Source: Calendula officinalis (taxonomy: Eukaryota; Streptophyta; Magnoliopsida; Asterales; Asteraceae). From it: a stretch of DNA of 64,000 nt. The stretch spans positions 86,595,135-86,659,134 of the forward strand of contig OY970822.1 in the NCBI GenBank assembly GCA_963853835.1, given 5' to 3'. A program made the translations under genes and the position numbers. Within the stretch, counting starts at the first letter, position 1. Every line of letters starts with the position of its first letter. The notes beneath the pieces were generated by a model that saw only the letters and a program-made list of their open reading frames with translations, searched no databases and was not told the origin of the DNA. Positions 1-10,716 of the stretch are shown here, piece after piece.

Positions 1-718
1 TCCGAAACAACAAAATCAGTGCTTGGATATTTGCGACAGATCATTACCACAACTGGCCCGTGATTGCCTTCCTTGAGTTGATCGAAAGTGTATTGACAGT
101 TTGATTAATTGCTAATTTCGATATAATTTTTGCAATAGTTTGTAGTAGCAAAGTACAGAAAGGGTAAAAGTTGTAGTGAACTTTTTCTAAAGACTACTGA
201 ATAAATGTATTTCATGTAAAGAGCTCTAGCAAATTATATGTGTAGTTGGAAGACTATTGCATAAATTATTTAATGCATAAAGGTATTTATTGAAATTTAA
301 GTTTTAAACCATTTAAGCCATGCATAAAGGTATTCATATGTTTTAAACTCTTTTTTGAACTGGTACGTTTTTTTAAAACTTTTAAGCTTCGAAGTGAGAG
401 GTTACATAACATTTGAATCTAAATGCAATTAAATGATACCTTATACACTTAAGTCCAAATGCATTCATACATTTACATGAACCATGTAATTAAATTTATA
501 TCATCCATACGTTTGAATATCTTTATCTTTGATTCTTAAGTGCCCAAAGAGTGAATGCCTTTTGATTCTTAAGCTTCCTAAACATTAAACATATGATTTC
601 ATGGTAACATATGTAACATGGAAGGTTAATATGCAAATGCAAAATAAACTTTTTATGATGCTAATAAATACATGATAATAAATATACGATAATAAATACA
701 ACTTCAAAGGTGAAACTC

Positions 719-768
<50 letters not shown>

Positions 769-1626
769 TATTTCAAACTTCTAATATTTGAAAGTAGTAT
801 GTTTGAGATAAAAAACTGAATATCTTACAGCTATATCATGATATTATGAACTTGACAAAATGATCAATTTAGTAACCTGACTCATTAATTTAATCGTATT
901 TTCACACACGATTGGCTTCTAATCTCAATATATTGAGACAAACGTATATTTTTTAATACGTTAAAAATTCCAACGAAAGTAATTCAAGTAAAAAAAACGC
1001 GATCAAAAAAATGAGACATGTTACTAAATCGGTTATTTTGTCAAGTTTATGATATTATTCATCTTTAATAGAGTGTTTTCTTTTATAAAAATTCCTACTT
1101 ATAACGGATTTCTCATCAGAATGGTCAAGCTTTGCTCATGATTTCTGTAACCTCTCTGTTTGCATAGTTGTTTTTAACCTTCCTCTAACTATAAAAATCC
1201 TAATTTTTTCGAAATCAGAACAATCTTAATAATGAAAAGGATGCAAACACCAGTTTTTGAATAAATAATTGACTTCAATCAAAAGCTTACCAAATCGTAA
1301 CATTGTAATTAAAATTGATATGGATTTATAACCTGGCCCATTACATTTTTCTGTACCACCCAAAAAACACTCTTCAACAGTCTAGCCTACACATCACTCA
1401 AATGAATATTATTCTAATGCTTCTTCTAAACTTTCTCATATCTGATCAGAAAATTTGCTACTTACAACTCTCTTAATGTCGACTTTCTATGACATTAACA
1501 CTTATAATCATGGCAGCAACAATAATAAAGTCTAGTTAACTCATGCCGAACCTATAGAAACCATTTTATTTATAAATTAAAGTAACTAAAACATTGAAAA
1601 GAATAGTTATACTGTGAAATGTTCAA
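1..1626. other. AT-rich intergenic spacer
   Basis: No open reading frame of note and no RNA gene is recognisable on either strand. The stretch is AT-rich with a (TA)n tract and scattered short homopolymers. It ends at the inverted-repeat element that starts near 1627. Confidence 0.7.
724..765. repeat. (TA)n microsatellite
   Basis: About 21 uninterrupted TA units. Unlike the TA tracts near 8.3-10.7 kb, no inverted-repeat element is seen inserted in it. Confidence 0.95.
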
Positions 1627-1744
1627 GGTAGTCCATTAATTTTATTTAGTCCCAAGGGACATTTATTAGCCCTTGGATCAAGAAAAATTAATGGTCAAGA
1701 TCAAGATTCAAAATCACCACCACCACTACAAGTACATGTGCTTC

Positions 1745-1850
1745 TCCGGCGGCCGGCGGCGGACGATGGCGGACGGCGGCGATGGGCGGCGGGCGGCGGC
1801 GGCGGACGGCGGCCGGAGGTGGCCGCCGGCGGTGGTGACTGGTGGTGGTA
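1745..1850. repeat. GC-rich GGC-triplet block, left
   Basis: Low-complexity GGC/GGA/GAC triplets in an otherwise AT-rich region. The block has the same orientation as its partner at 3118-3252, sharing CGGCGGACGGCGGCGAT. Open frames through it on both strands translate to R/G/A or P/R/S runs and are not credible proteins. Confidence 0.85.
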
Positions 1851-1865
1851 GTCGTGACTGGAAGC

Positions 1866-3070
1866 ACATGTGCTTCGTGACTTGTTTTGAATATTTTTCC
1901 GTGTAGTGAAGCACATGTGCTTTATAACGTCAAGCACATGTGCTTCGTGATTCAAACACAAATGACTTGTTTGTAAGTTACATGTGTTCAGGAGCAAAAA
2001 CACATGTGCTTGACTTTATGAAGCATTGACTTTATGAAGCACATGTGCTTGGCTTTATGAAGCACATGTGCTTCATAATGATGTGTTCGTCACTTGTTTT
2101 GATTTTTTTCCGTGTGGTGAAGCACATGTGCTTCATAACGTCAAGCACATGTGCTTCGTGATTCAAACACAAATGACTTGCTTGTAAGTTACATGTGTTC
2201 ATGAACAAAAACACATGTGTTTGGCTTTATGAAGCACATGTGCTTGGCTTTATGAAGCACATGTGCTTCATAATGATGTGTTCGTCACTTGTTTTGATTT
2301 TTTTTTCCGTGTAGTGAAGCACATGTGCTTGGCACATGTGCTTCATAACGTCAAGCACATGTGCTTCGTGATTCAAACACAAATGACTTGCTTGTAAGTT
2401 ACATGTATTCATGAACAAAAATACATGTGCTTGGCTTTATGAAGCACATGTGCTTGGCTTTATGAAGCACATGTGCTTCATAATGATGTGTTCGTCACTT
2501 GTTTTGATTTTTTTCTGTGTAGTGAAGCACATGTGCTTCATAACATCAAGCACATGTGCTTCGTGATTCAAACACAAATGACTTGCTTGTAAGTTACATG
2601 TGTTCATGAACAAAAACACATGTGCTTGACTTTATGAAGCACATGTGCTTGGCTTTATGAAGCACATGTGCTTCATAATGATGTGTTCGTCACTTGTTTT
2701 GATTTTTTTTCCGTGTAGTGAAGCACATGTGCTTCATAACGTCAAGCACATGTGCTTCGTGATTCAAACAAAAATGACTAGTTTGTAAGTTACATGTGTC
2801 CAGGAACAAAAACATATGTGCTTGGCTTTATGAAGCATTGGTTTTATGAAGCACATGTGCTTGACTTTATGAAGCACATGTGCTTCATAATGATGTGTTC
2901 GTCACTTGTTTTGATTTTTTTCCGTGCAGTGAAGCACATGTGCTTCATAACGTCAAGCACATGTGCTTCGTATGCTCCCTTGTGTGTGTTAGAAACTCAT
3001 GTGCTTCGTGACCTGAAGCACATGTGCTTCGAAGTAATATGATGTATTTAGTGAAGCACATGTGCTTCGA
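1866..3070. repeat. Tandem array of the palindrome GAAGCACATGTGCTTC
   Basis: By eye there are about 29 copies of CACATGTG, most inside the 16-bp perfect palindrome GAAGCACATGTGCTTC or the variant with CTTGGC on one side. They are organised in a higher-order unit of about 195-212 bp; the marker CATAATGATGTG occurs near 2074, 2269, 2479, 2674 and 2886. Each unit holds four to six palindromes. The first unit is partial. CACATGTG contains two overlapping E-boxes (CACATG, CATGTG), which are known core sites of plant MYC-type bHLH and NAC factors; whether they are bound here is unknown. Confidence 0.9.
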
Positions 3071-3117
3071 TACATCAATACCACCACCACCCCCATTAGC
3101 ACCAGCCCCTTCACTGT

Positions 3118-3252
3118 CAGCCACCACCACCACCGCCGGCCGCCGCGGCGGACGGCGGCGATCGGCGGTGGGCGGCGGCGGTGGGCGGCGGCCGGAGGCG
3201 GCCGGAGGCGGCGGCCGGAGGCGGCCGGAGGCGGCGGCCGGCGGTGGTTGTA
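3118..3252. repeat. GC-rich GGC-triplet block, right
   Basis: Repeats of CGGCGG, GGCGGCCGGAGGC and similar, followed by the GGTGGTTGTAGGTGG stretch that mirrors the CCACCACCACTACAAG stretch at the left end of the element. CpG-dense and probably methylated in a plant, which is inference. Confidence 0.85.
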
Positions 3253-3332
3253 GGTGGGGGATTTGATCTTGTCCATCTTGATCCAATGGTTAGGATTTGT
3301 CCCTTGGAACTAGACAAATCCTTTGGACTTCC

Positions 3333-4089
3333 TAGAATACAACTCTAGTTATACTATATATAAGTTATACTATCTGTACTCTGATCAATTTATCTCATGA
3401 ACACATGTGTTATATACTATATATAAGGTCGAGCTTTTAGAGTTAGAGTACAAATGTTTATCAAATTTTAGGTGTAGTTGTACACATTTTCAAACCGAGC
3501 TCGAAGCTTTTTCTTGGAAGCTCGTTGAACAATAAACATGAACTCAAATAAACACACTTATAATATCAATACTCTTTACTTAATATTTTATACATAGAAT
3601 ATATATACACAAAATATCAATATCTACAAAAATTATTCTGTCACTTGTCTCTCTATATGTATCCAAACCGAATTTTTTTGAACTAATGCTCAGACATTAT
3701 CATATCAATGCGTCAATTTATCGAGATGAACCGAAACTATAAAACTATTAGACTTGTGCCAACCATGCGTCCTTACACCCGTCACTAACACTTTTTTACC
3801 CGTAGGGGGGGTGACGCCGTTGGCACCACCCCATTTGTAAACCCATCACTAAAAACACATCCTTGTGGCGAAGTGGGGGGGGGGGTAAATGTAATATTTG
3901 GGGGGTGTTGGATGTAATATTTGAGGGGGGATGTAATATTGGGGGTTCAAATGTAACATTTTAGTATTTATTTTAAGTGGGGGAATGGGTTAGTGATGTG
4001 TTATGGTTGTCACGATCGTGTCAGTAAGGATGAGATGATGTGGCGCTACTGATGAGTTTAGTATCGCGTCACGGTTGGGAGAGGCCTTA
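3333..4089. other. Intergenic spacer with G-run minisatellite
   Basis: No gene is seen. Near 3870-3962 there are four imperfect copies of a G-run followed by ATGTAATATTTG, giving several runs of five or more G on the plus strand. Flanking sequences (TCCTTAC, ATCACTAA) recur in inverted form and may be a degraded MITE, but this is weak. Confidence 0.55.
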
Positions 4090-5958
4090 GGCTATGTGGT
4101 ATGGGACGGAGGAGGGTAGGCGTGGGGGGTGATGTGGACACCAACGTCGTGGGATGAAGATGGAACACCCCCCCCCCCTCATACGGCGTTGGGGGTCGGC
4201 GTGGTGAAGGCAGGCAACGGGTAACGGGCTTCCACGGGCGTGTGTTCTTCAATTTTGAACGAGAAAGAGCCGTTGGCTATGTAAAAAAAATTATTAATTA
4301 TTTTAATTTATTTATTTCCTATATAAACACAACCAAACATTACTAAAACACTACCAAAACACACCACAACTCTACCAAAATACCCCAACTCACAAATAAT
4401 GAATTGTCTTGGTTCATCATCTGACGAGGATGATGCGTTTATGCTAACAATATACGAAGAACTCCTCGATGAATTTGACGACGATGATGAAAGTGAAGTT
4501 TTTGACACTAGAACCACGAAGCAAAATAGAAATCGAGAAGCTGGACACGAACGACTATATCGAGATTATTTTGCGGATGATTCTGTTTATGACGACAAGT
4601 ATTTCAAACGAAGGTTTCGCCTAAGCAAAAATTTATTTATGCGCATATCTAGCGCATTAGAAAACATGTATCGTTTTTTCAATTTAGATATGATGCTAGA
4701 GGTAGGCGGGGATTCACTGCTTTGCAAAAATGTACTGCGACAGTTCGAGCTATGGCTTACGGATCATCCCCTGATTCTCTTGACGAGTACCTACGCATGT
4801 CTGAAAGAACTGCTAGGGAAAGTATGTATAACTTTTCACAAGGTGTTTTGGAAATATTCGGACCTACTTATTTTCGAAAACCAACAGTATCCGATGTTCA
4901 AAAATTATATGAGGCACACGAAGAGAGACATGGTTTTCCTGGATTGGTAGCATTGATTGTATGCACTGGGATTGGAGGAACTGTCCACAATCGTGGAGAG
5001 GTGAGTACACCGGTGGACATCATGGAGTACCGTCGTTGATATTAGAAGCTGTTGCTTCCCAAGATTTATGGTTTTGGCATGCTTACTTTGGGGTTGCGGG
5101 TTCTAATAATGATATTAACGTGCTTGATCAGTCACCAATATTCAACGACTTGTTATCAGGAAAGGCACCCGATGCTCCTTTTACGGTGAATGGCAATCCA
5201 TATAGATACGGTTATTACCTTACCGATGGTATATATCCTCGTCATGCGACGTTTGTCAAAGCCTACCGACAACCAGTTGATCCAAAAGAGGTCTTGTTTA
5301 CCAAAAAACAAGAATCCGCACGTAAGGATGTGGAACGGGCTTTTAGAGTTTTAAAGGGGAAGTGGCACATTGCCAAAAACGCGACCCGTTCATATGACCT
5401 TGAAAGATTAAGATATATTTTGTATGCATGTGTTATAATGCATAATATGGCTGTCGAAGATAATGGTCGGATGATGTCTCCATATGTGCCGGACGGTCCC
5501 CGACATGCTTTGTATGTACCGGGAAGTGCATAGTATTTGCACAAGGTTGTCGACATTCGAGACGAAACAACACACGAACGACTTCGACGGGACTTGGCGG
5601 ACCATCTCTACAACAACGCACATGCCGACGATGAAGACGATGAAGAGTAATAATTTATTTTAATTATTGTAATTTTTAATTTCTAGTATTTTAATATTTA
5701 ATTTCTTGTATTTTCATTTTAATTTAAAGTATTGTCATTTTAATTTTATTTAATGTAATATAATTTTAAATTATATAAAATATTATTTATGTGAAAAATA
5801 AATGGAAATGAAATGATGAGATGGAAAATAAAATAGTGTGATGTGGTGTGGTGGGTATTTCCACCAAATGATGTGGTGTGGTGGTGGTATGATTGATGAG
5901 GTGACGCTGATGTGGCGAAAAAAGACACCACCACATGTGGTGCCCATACTCGCTAGCC
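4090..5958 (+). mobile_element. PIF/Harbinger DNA transposon
   Basis: The ends read GGCTATGTGGTATGGG on the left and, reverse-complemented, GGCTAGCGAGTATGGG on the right. The flanks are a perfect 3-bp TTA (4087-4089 and 5959-5961), the target preference of PIF/Harbinger elements. The 1869-bp body contains a broken transposase gene (4399-5650). No second, Myb/SANT-like reading frame of autonomous Harbinger elements is present, so this copy is not autonomous. Confidence 0.9.
4399..5650 (+). pseudogene. Harbinger transposase (HARBI1/ALP1-like), broken
   Basis: This is a DDE-type nuclease of the plant PIF/Harbinger class. An acidic N-terminal segment with SSSDEDD is followed by the family block YRDYFADDSVYDDKYFKRRF. 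The reading then shifts frame twice. The first shift is at a T-run near 4674-4679, after which the frame carries LQKCTATVRAMAYG and SLDEYLRM. The second is near 4940-4948, just before the first catalytic Asp in SIDCMHWDWRNCP. Then follow GHHGVPS, LEAVASQDLW, GSNNDINVLDQSP (second Asp region), LTDGIYP, and the Glu region in ARKDVERAFRVLKGKWHI and CVIMHNM. An in-frame TAG at 5531-5533 comes before about 38 further codons of acidic tail ending at 5650. It cannot make active protein as it stands. Related domesticated nucleases (ALP1, HARBI1) are intact; this copy is not. Confidence 0.92.
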
Positions 5959-5961
5959 TTA

Positions 5962-6255
5962 GCCTTCAAAGCAAAAGAGAGAAATCAAAGGGATAAAAGG
6001 GTAAAACTTAGTCATAGAAGAAAAACACTTGGATAAACAATACACTAGCCACGTCATCGATCCGCGTGATTTCTTACATAAATGAACTATAGGCCGTTGA
6101 TCTAATCACAGCAGTAAACCACAACCGTCGATTGGTTTCATGAAGCTAAAATTCTTCACATAAATCAGCTCCAAAAGGTCTAACCCATGCACACACTTTG
6201 GTACTGTGCTTTCTTCTTCGAAGCTGACATCACCCTTTCTATCTTCTCTCCTTCA
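5962..6255 (+). other. Upstream region of the HMGA-like gene
   Basis: About 290 bp between the Harbinger element and the start codon. It probably holds the promoter and 5' leader. Pyrimidine-rich leader sequence (CCTTTCTATCTTCTCTCC) lies just before the ATG. No clear TATA box is seen. Confidence 0.5.
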
Positions 6256-7025
6256 ATGGCCGGCGAAGAGCTTAACCGACCCCCGTCACTTCCTCCATAC
6301 ACAGAGGTAATTCAAACATAACAATAACCTCATGTTTCAGCTCCTTTGTAGCTCTAATTTTAAGAATTTCACTGTATGAATTGATTTCAATGGTTAGATA
6401 ATAGTTTTTGTAGCTTTAACGGCATGAATTTTGGATGTCTGTTCGTTTTATTGTTGATTATAAGACGAATTTTATATTCCTGGTGTGAATTTGTAATTTA
6501 GGGTTAGAAATTGAATTTTGTTTTGTGTGCTTTGTGTAGATGATTTTTGCAGCAATTGATTCTCTGAAAGAGAAAGAAGGTTCAAGCGAATCGTCAATTT
6601 CAAACTACATCGAATCAACTTGCAGTTCTTTACCAGATGAACACTCTAATATCCTGACTGAGAGCCTGAACAAATTGGTTGATAACGGGGAGCTATTGGT
6701 GGTCAACAACCACTATATGCGTCCATCGGACACTACTGCTCCGGTTAAACGTGGCCGTGGTCGCCCACCGAAGGCTAAGGACACCGCCGTGTCAGAGACC
6801 CGGGCCCCGACTCAGACTCCGACCGAAAACGAAACCCCTGCTCCGGTTCAGTCCGGGTCTGAAGTTAAGAGGGGGAGAGGACGACCAAAGAAGGATCCAA
6901 ACGCTCCTCCCACGGCGAAGAAGGCTAAGGTTGCCGCCGTGCCAACTCCGCCGTCCAGTACCGGCCGTCCAAGAGGTAGGCCACGTAAGGTGCAGCCGGA
7001 GCTGACCGGCGTTGAAGCTAATTGA
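6256..7025 (+). CDS. HMG-Y-related (HMGA-type) AT-hook protein with H15 domain
   Basis: The gene has two exons: 6256-6306 and 6540-7025, with a GT-AG intron at 6307-6539. It encodes 178 residues. The first exon gives MAGEELNRPPSLPPYTE, typical of plant HMG-Y/HMGA proteins, and it joins MIFAAIDSLKEKEGSS in phase. Residues about 12-80 form a linker-histone H1/H5 (H15) winged-helix domain. Three AT-hooks follow, near residues 87-95 (KRGRGRPPK), 127-135 (KRGRGRPKK) and 159-167 (GRPRGRPRK). Plant proteins of this build are nuclear, bind the minor groove of AT-rich DNA and shape chromatin and transcription. The second exon would be open from an internal ATG at 6540, but the spliced start restores the conserved N-terminus, so 6256 was chosen. 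No defects are visible. Confidence 0.93.
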
Positions 7026-8215
7026 CTTTTAACTAGATGAAAACACGAAACGTAACAAACGGTGTAGGTCCCCCTTTTCCAGACCTGGAATTCTGAAATG
7101 TAGAGGGATGTACAAGTTTCGATGTGTGATGTACACTCTGCTGCAGCAACATTTGCTCTGGATTTGGGAATTTTATGTCTAAAAAGTAGATTTACCTAAC
7201 AAAAAAACCTTTTATGTGGTTTTCTTATTACTGTATTAGATTATGTTTATGTCATTAGGGGTTTCTTGTAATTTGCTTTTTAATTCTGCTTTTGTGTGTA
7301 AATTGTGAAGCTTCTTCATGTTATTGATGCTCTTTCGTGACTTAATTTCGAATTAATTTTTGTTTTCTCCTTTTTGTTCAAACAAATGCTAAAATAGTTA
7401 TGAACTGCATTCAATTCAACCCTTGTTTGATCCGAAATTATCTTGAAATTTGAAAACAAATGCCCAAATTGCGCAATAAAGAGGCGTCCTTTACTTAATG
7501 TTTTGTGCTTCTGGTTTTTGATTGGTTTATGTAAAAAGATTCGAAAGTACTACATTTAGTGAATGATGTACAAGTTATCAAAAAAGAAAAAGGATTTGAT
7601 AAGGTATAATATCTACAACACAATGTACAAGTGAGTTTGCAAATGCCAAAAGTTGAAAAGCAATTATGGGCATGTTCTCAAAGACATGGACAAAAGAGAT
7701 GCTTCTTTTTCTAGTTTTTGTATTAAAAAATGGTGGGATATTTTTGTTTGATACCGCAAAAAGCACAACTTGATTGGGAAATTAAGGAAATGGCATCTTG
7801 AGACATTCCACTTTGTTCTAAGGGTTGGTTGATTTATCATATATTTAGTAAGAAATTATTGACATTTAGAACTAATTATATACTCAACAAAGGTTTACTA
7901 AGTATGAGATAATTAAGGTAGATATCATTACAACATGCTAATCATTTCTCTTGTGGTATGGATTTAAAGGGACTCATCAAAATTATTGCAACATCAGATG
8001 TCATGCTAAAGTAATTATACATTATTTTAAAAGAAATACTTATCACATGATCACATCCATCACATGTGGAGGGGGCGGTGTTCCGTGTGCTTCATTGCCA
8101 ACCTAACGTTCACTTTTTTCATGTGCTCGTCTGTGACCATGGCCACTGCCTCATCACGAGAAGGTTATAGGGTGTGGGGAAGGAGGGCTAGTTCAATGGC
8201 CCTACACCATGATCA
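7026..8215. other. 3' UTR of the HMGA-like gene and intergenic spacer
   Basis: The first 200-300 bp are probably 3' UTR. The rest is AT-rich with no convincing gene. Open frames here are short and lack family motifs. Confidence 0.6.
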
Positions 8216-8330
8216 TTTGCCACCAAGGTTCTAAAAAGCGTAAGGCGCGACGAGGCGGTACCATCAAGCCATGACAGGCCACGACGAGCCATGACGTTTT
8301 TCAAAGCATGACTTAAGGCGACAACAATTT

Positions 8331-8337
<7 letters not shown>

Positions 8338-8367
<30 letters not shown>
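8338..8367. repeat. (TA)n tract, left of nested element A
   Basis: About 15 TA units ending directly at the GGGTCCGGATCC terminus of the element that follows. Confidence 0.95.
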
Positions 8368-8371
<4 letters not shown>

Positions 8372-8750
8372 CCGGATCCGGTGAGGACTCTTTTCCTCGC
8401 GAGGACTGTGAGGACTCCAAAAAAAACTCTAAAAATGATCCAAAACAAACTTTTTTCAAAAAATTCATTTTTTAAATATCTAAATCGCTATGTATAAGAT
8501 CCAAAAAAAAAAAAAATCAAAAATGATTCAAAAAAAAAATATAGATCATAATAATGATCCACAAAAAAAAAATGGATCATTGTTATGATTCGCTAAAAAA
8601 AGTGGATCATAATTATTTTTTTGAATTTTTTTTTTGTCAAATGTAGTAATAATCATGGTGAGTTATATATATTTTTTTCAGAATTTTTTGAAATTTTTAT
8701 GAGGTGTCCTCGCGAGTCCTCACCGAAAAAAGAGTCCTCACAGGATCCCA

Positions 8751-8752
<2 letters not shown>
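8368..8752. mobile_element. TIR element A in a (TA)n tract
   Basis: The left terminus is GGGTCCGGATCCGGTGAGGACTC; its last 16 bases recur, reverse-complemented, at the right end as GGATCC-TGTGAGGACTC. A second inverted block, CTCGCGAGGAC, follows inside each end. The 385-bp body is A-rich with no coding frame. Both sides are pure TA repeat, so the target duplication cannot be resolved. Rice Micron MITEs are known to insert into (TA)n tracts; the insertion habit matches, but homology to Micron is not claimed. Confidence 0.85.

Positions 8753-8828
<76 letters not shown>
8753..8828. repeat. (TA)n tract between elements A and B
   Basis: About 36-38 TA units shared as flank by two different inverted-repeat elements. 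Confidence 0.95.
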
Positions 8829-8831
<3 letters not shown>

Positions 8832-10630
8832 TCCAATTCAGTGCAGAACACATTTAAGGTACAGAACCGCAGAACTCAATCTTAGTCGTTAGATTTTAAA
8901 ATTAACGGTTAAGATCAATTGTGTGATTTTGTAAATAAAACTCATAATATTTTTAATAAGAAATAAATAAAAGGGTACAATGGGCATTTTACCCAAAAAA
9001 ATATACTTCCTTTTTAGTAACCGTCCCCCCTTCTCTCGTTCCTCTTTATTCTCTTAAATTACTAACCCTAGCCCCCATTTCTTAATTCTTCTTCTCTCTC
9101 TTCGTGTGTGGCTTCAGAATCAGAGGTTGAAGCAAACATGGTTGTGGCAGTTGATTTCATGAAATCAAAGCGTATTTACAAGAACGGTAAAACTCCATTT
9201 GTAAAGGAATCCCACGCGCATAGAGGTAAGAGGTAATGATGGCTTCATCTCACTTGATGATTTGAGCCGTATGTACAACTTTGTGATATGGCTTTACCTA
9301 TTCACTATATAATTTTAGCAACAAAATAGACAATTGCTACTTTGTGTTGTAATTTTGTAGAAATCGTTTATTTTCTAAGCGTATTGCAGGGCTCAAAAGT
9401 TTGTGATTATAACACATTATTTACATCATGCTTCTAATTATTTAGTAAATTTTCACACATGATCGTAGATATTGTTGTCAATTGTTAGCTTAGTGAAAAG
9501 GGACCATGTGAAGATATATTCTTAATTTGAAATAATATTTATTTTATAATTTGATCTTTAATTCTAAAGAAATATTTTTAATTTGATAGCTAAGGAATTT
9601 GATCTTGAATTATGTTTTTTTTAAAATTTGCAGTACCATCGATATTACGTCCATGTATATAGATACGGTACATCAATGTTTTGCTCATGGAATAAGTACA
9701 TCGATGCATATTGATAAGGTACATCAATGTCACTCAACATACATACATATATATATTGAAATTATGTTTGGTAAGAGCTTATTTTGTGTTTTCCAGATTT
9801 TTAAAGATTGTTATGAATATGAAGACAGTTAAAACTCTATAAAGATGAAGATGAAGAGGATGATTTAGAAAGAAGCACTTATGTTTGTACATAGGTGTTA
9901 TTTAGTTTTTTTGTATATAGATGTAGAATGTGCAAATATCAATTGTCATTCATATAGAACTACACATTATATGTTTTCACTATAAAATAACTACATACAT
10001 GTTGTTAAACATCCAATGACGTAAACATCCAATGTTACGATTGGTCCGTGTGTATTATAAATTACATCCATGTTGCAGACATCAACTGTCATGCTTGTTC
10101 TAAAATATACATTTGTTTAGTATACATTTAGTATAGATTGAATGATTTTTTAACATCGTTATTTGCTTTAACATCCACTGTTTTCTACATGTTCGAAATC
10201 TTAAAAAAACATTCATAAACATTTAATGTATTACATTTTTTAACACGCTCAACCAAATCTTGCTACATTTACTGTCATAAACATCCAATATTTAGATGTG
10301 TTAGAGGTACATACATTGATGTTTTAATTGTTTCAGTTATTTACTAGACCTATATCACACATTTTCCAATTATATCTACAACAAAAACATGCCATGTTAA
10401 GATTTGAATTAATTACGTCATAATAATTTGCACAACAAACTTTCCTTATTTTTAGCACCCTATTAAAGGCCTTACACGGTTACCATACATAACCGAATTA
10501 TGCCAATTTCCTAATATGCCCTCAAAGAGTTATTATAAAATATAAATAATAAATTAATAATCTTGCATTCTGATTGGCCGGGATAAGGTTCTGTAGTTCT
10601 GCACCTTTAAACGCTTCTGCACTGAATCGC

Positions 10631-10634
<4 letters not shown>
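8829..10634. mobile_element. TIR element B in a (TA)n tract, with gene-like insert
   Basis: The left end reads GTGTCCAATTCAGTGCAGAA; the right end, reverse-complemented, reads GGGTGCGATTCAGTGCAGAA. Similarity continues for about 55 bp through the TTTAAGGT and CAGAAC blocks. The 1.8-kb body has no transposase. Its left third (about 9000-9240) looks like a captured promoter/5' leader and first exon; the rest is AT-rich. It is flanked on both sides by pure (TA)n. Confidence 0.85.
9138..9236 (+). other. Short open frame in the captured leader of element B
   Basis: A CT-rich, leader-like stretch (CTAACCCTAGCCCCC, CTTCTTCTCTCTCTTC) is followed by an ATG and 32 codons beginning MVVAVDFMKSKRIYKNGKT. 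A possible GT donor lies within its end (AGAGGTAAGAGG). I do not recognise the product. It may be the first exon of a gene fragment carried by the transposon. It is probably not a working gene. Confidence 0.35.

Positions 10635-10713
<79 letters not shown>
10635..10713. repeat. (TA)n tract, right of element B
   Basis: About 39 TA units running directly from the ACCC terminus of element B. Confidence 0.95.

Positions 10714-10716
<3 letters not shown>

Larger units (their letters stand above)
1627..3332. mobile_element. TIR/foldback element packed with palindromes
   Basis: The two ends are imperfect inverted repeats of about 80 bp. The left end (GGTAGTCCATTAAT..., then CCAAGGGACA, then TTGGATCAAG) matches the reverse complement of the right end (GGAAGTCCAAAGGAT..., CCAAGGGACA, TTGGATCAAG). 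Inside the repeats, each end has a CCACCACC-type stretch and a GC-rich triplet block. Between these lies a tandem array of palindromes. There is no transposase, so it would be non-autonomous. Long, degenerate TIRs fit a Mutator-like or foldback class, but I could not find a clear target-site duplication, so the superfamily is open. The outer limits may be off by several bases. Confidence 0.75.

Noticed and set aside
1866..3070. CRISPR-like array
   Set aside because: The repeats are palindromes in a plant TIR element with repeated, not unique, spacers; no cas genes; eukaryotic context.
1673..3317. Several 60-113 residue open frames on both strands, rich in R/G/A/P or repeating KHMCF
   Set aside because: They are translations of GC-triplet blocks and of the CACATGTG palindrome array; all frames of a low-complexity repeat stay open and no family motif is present.
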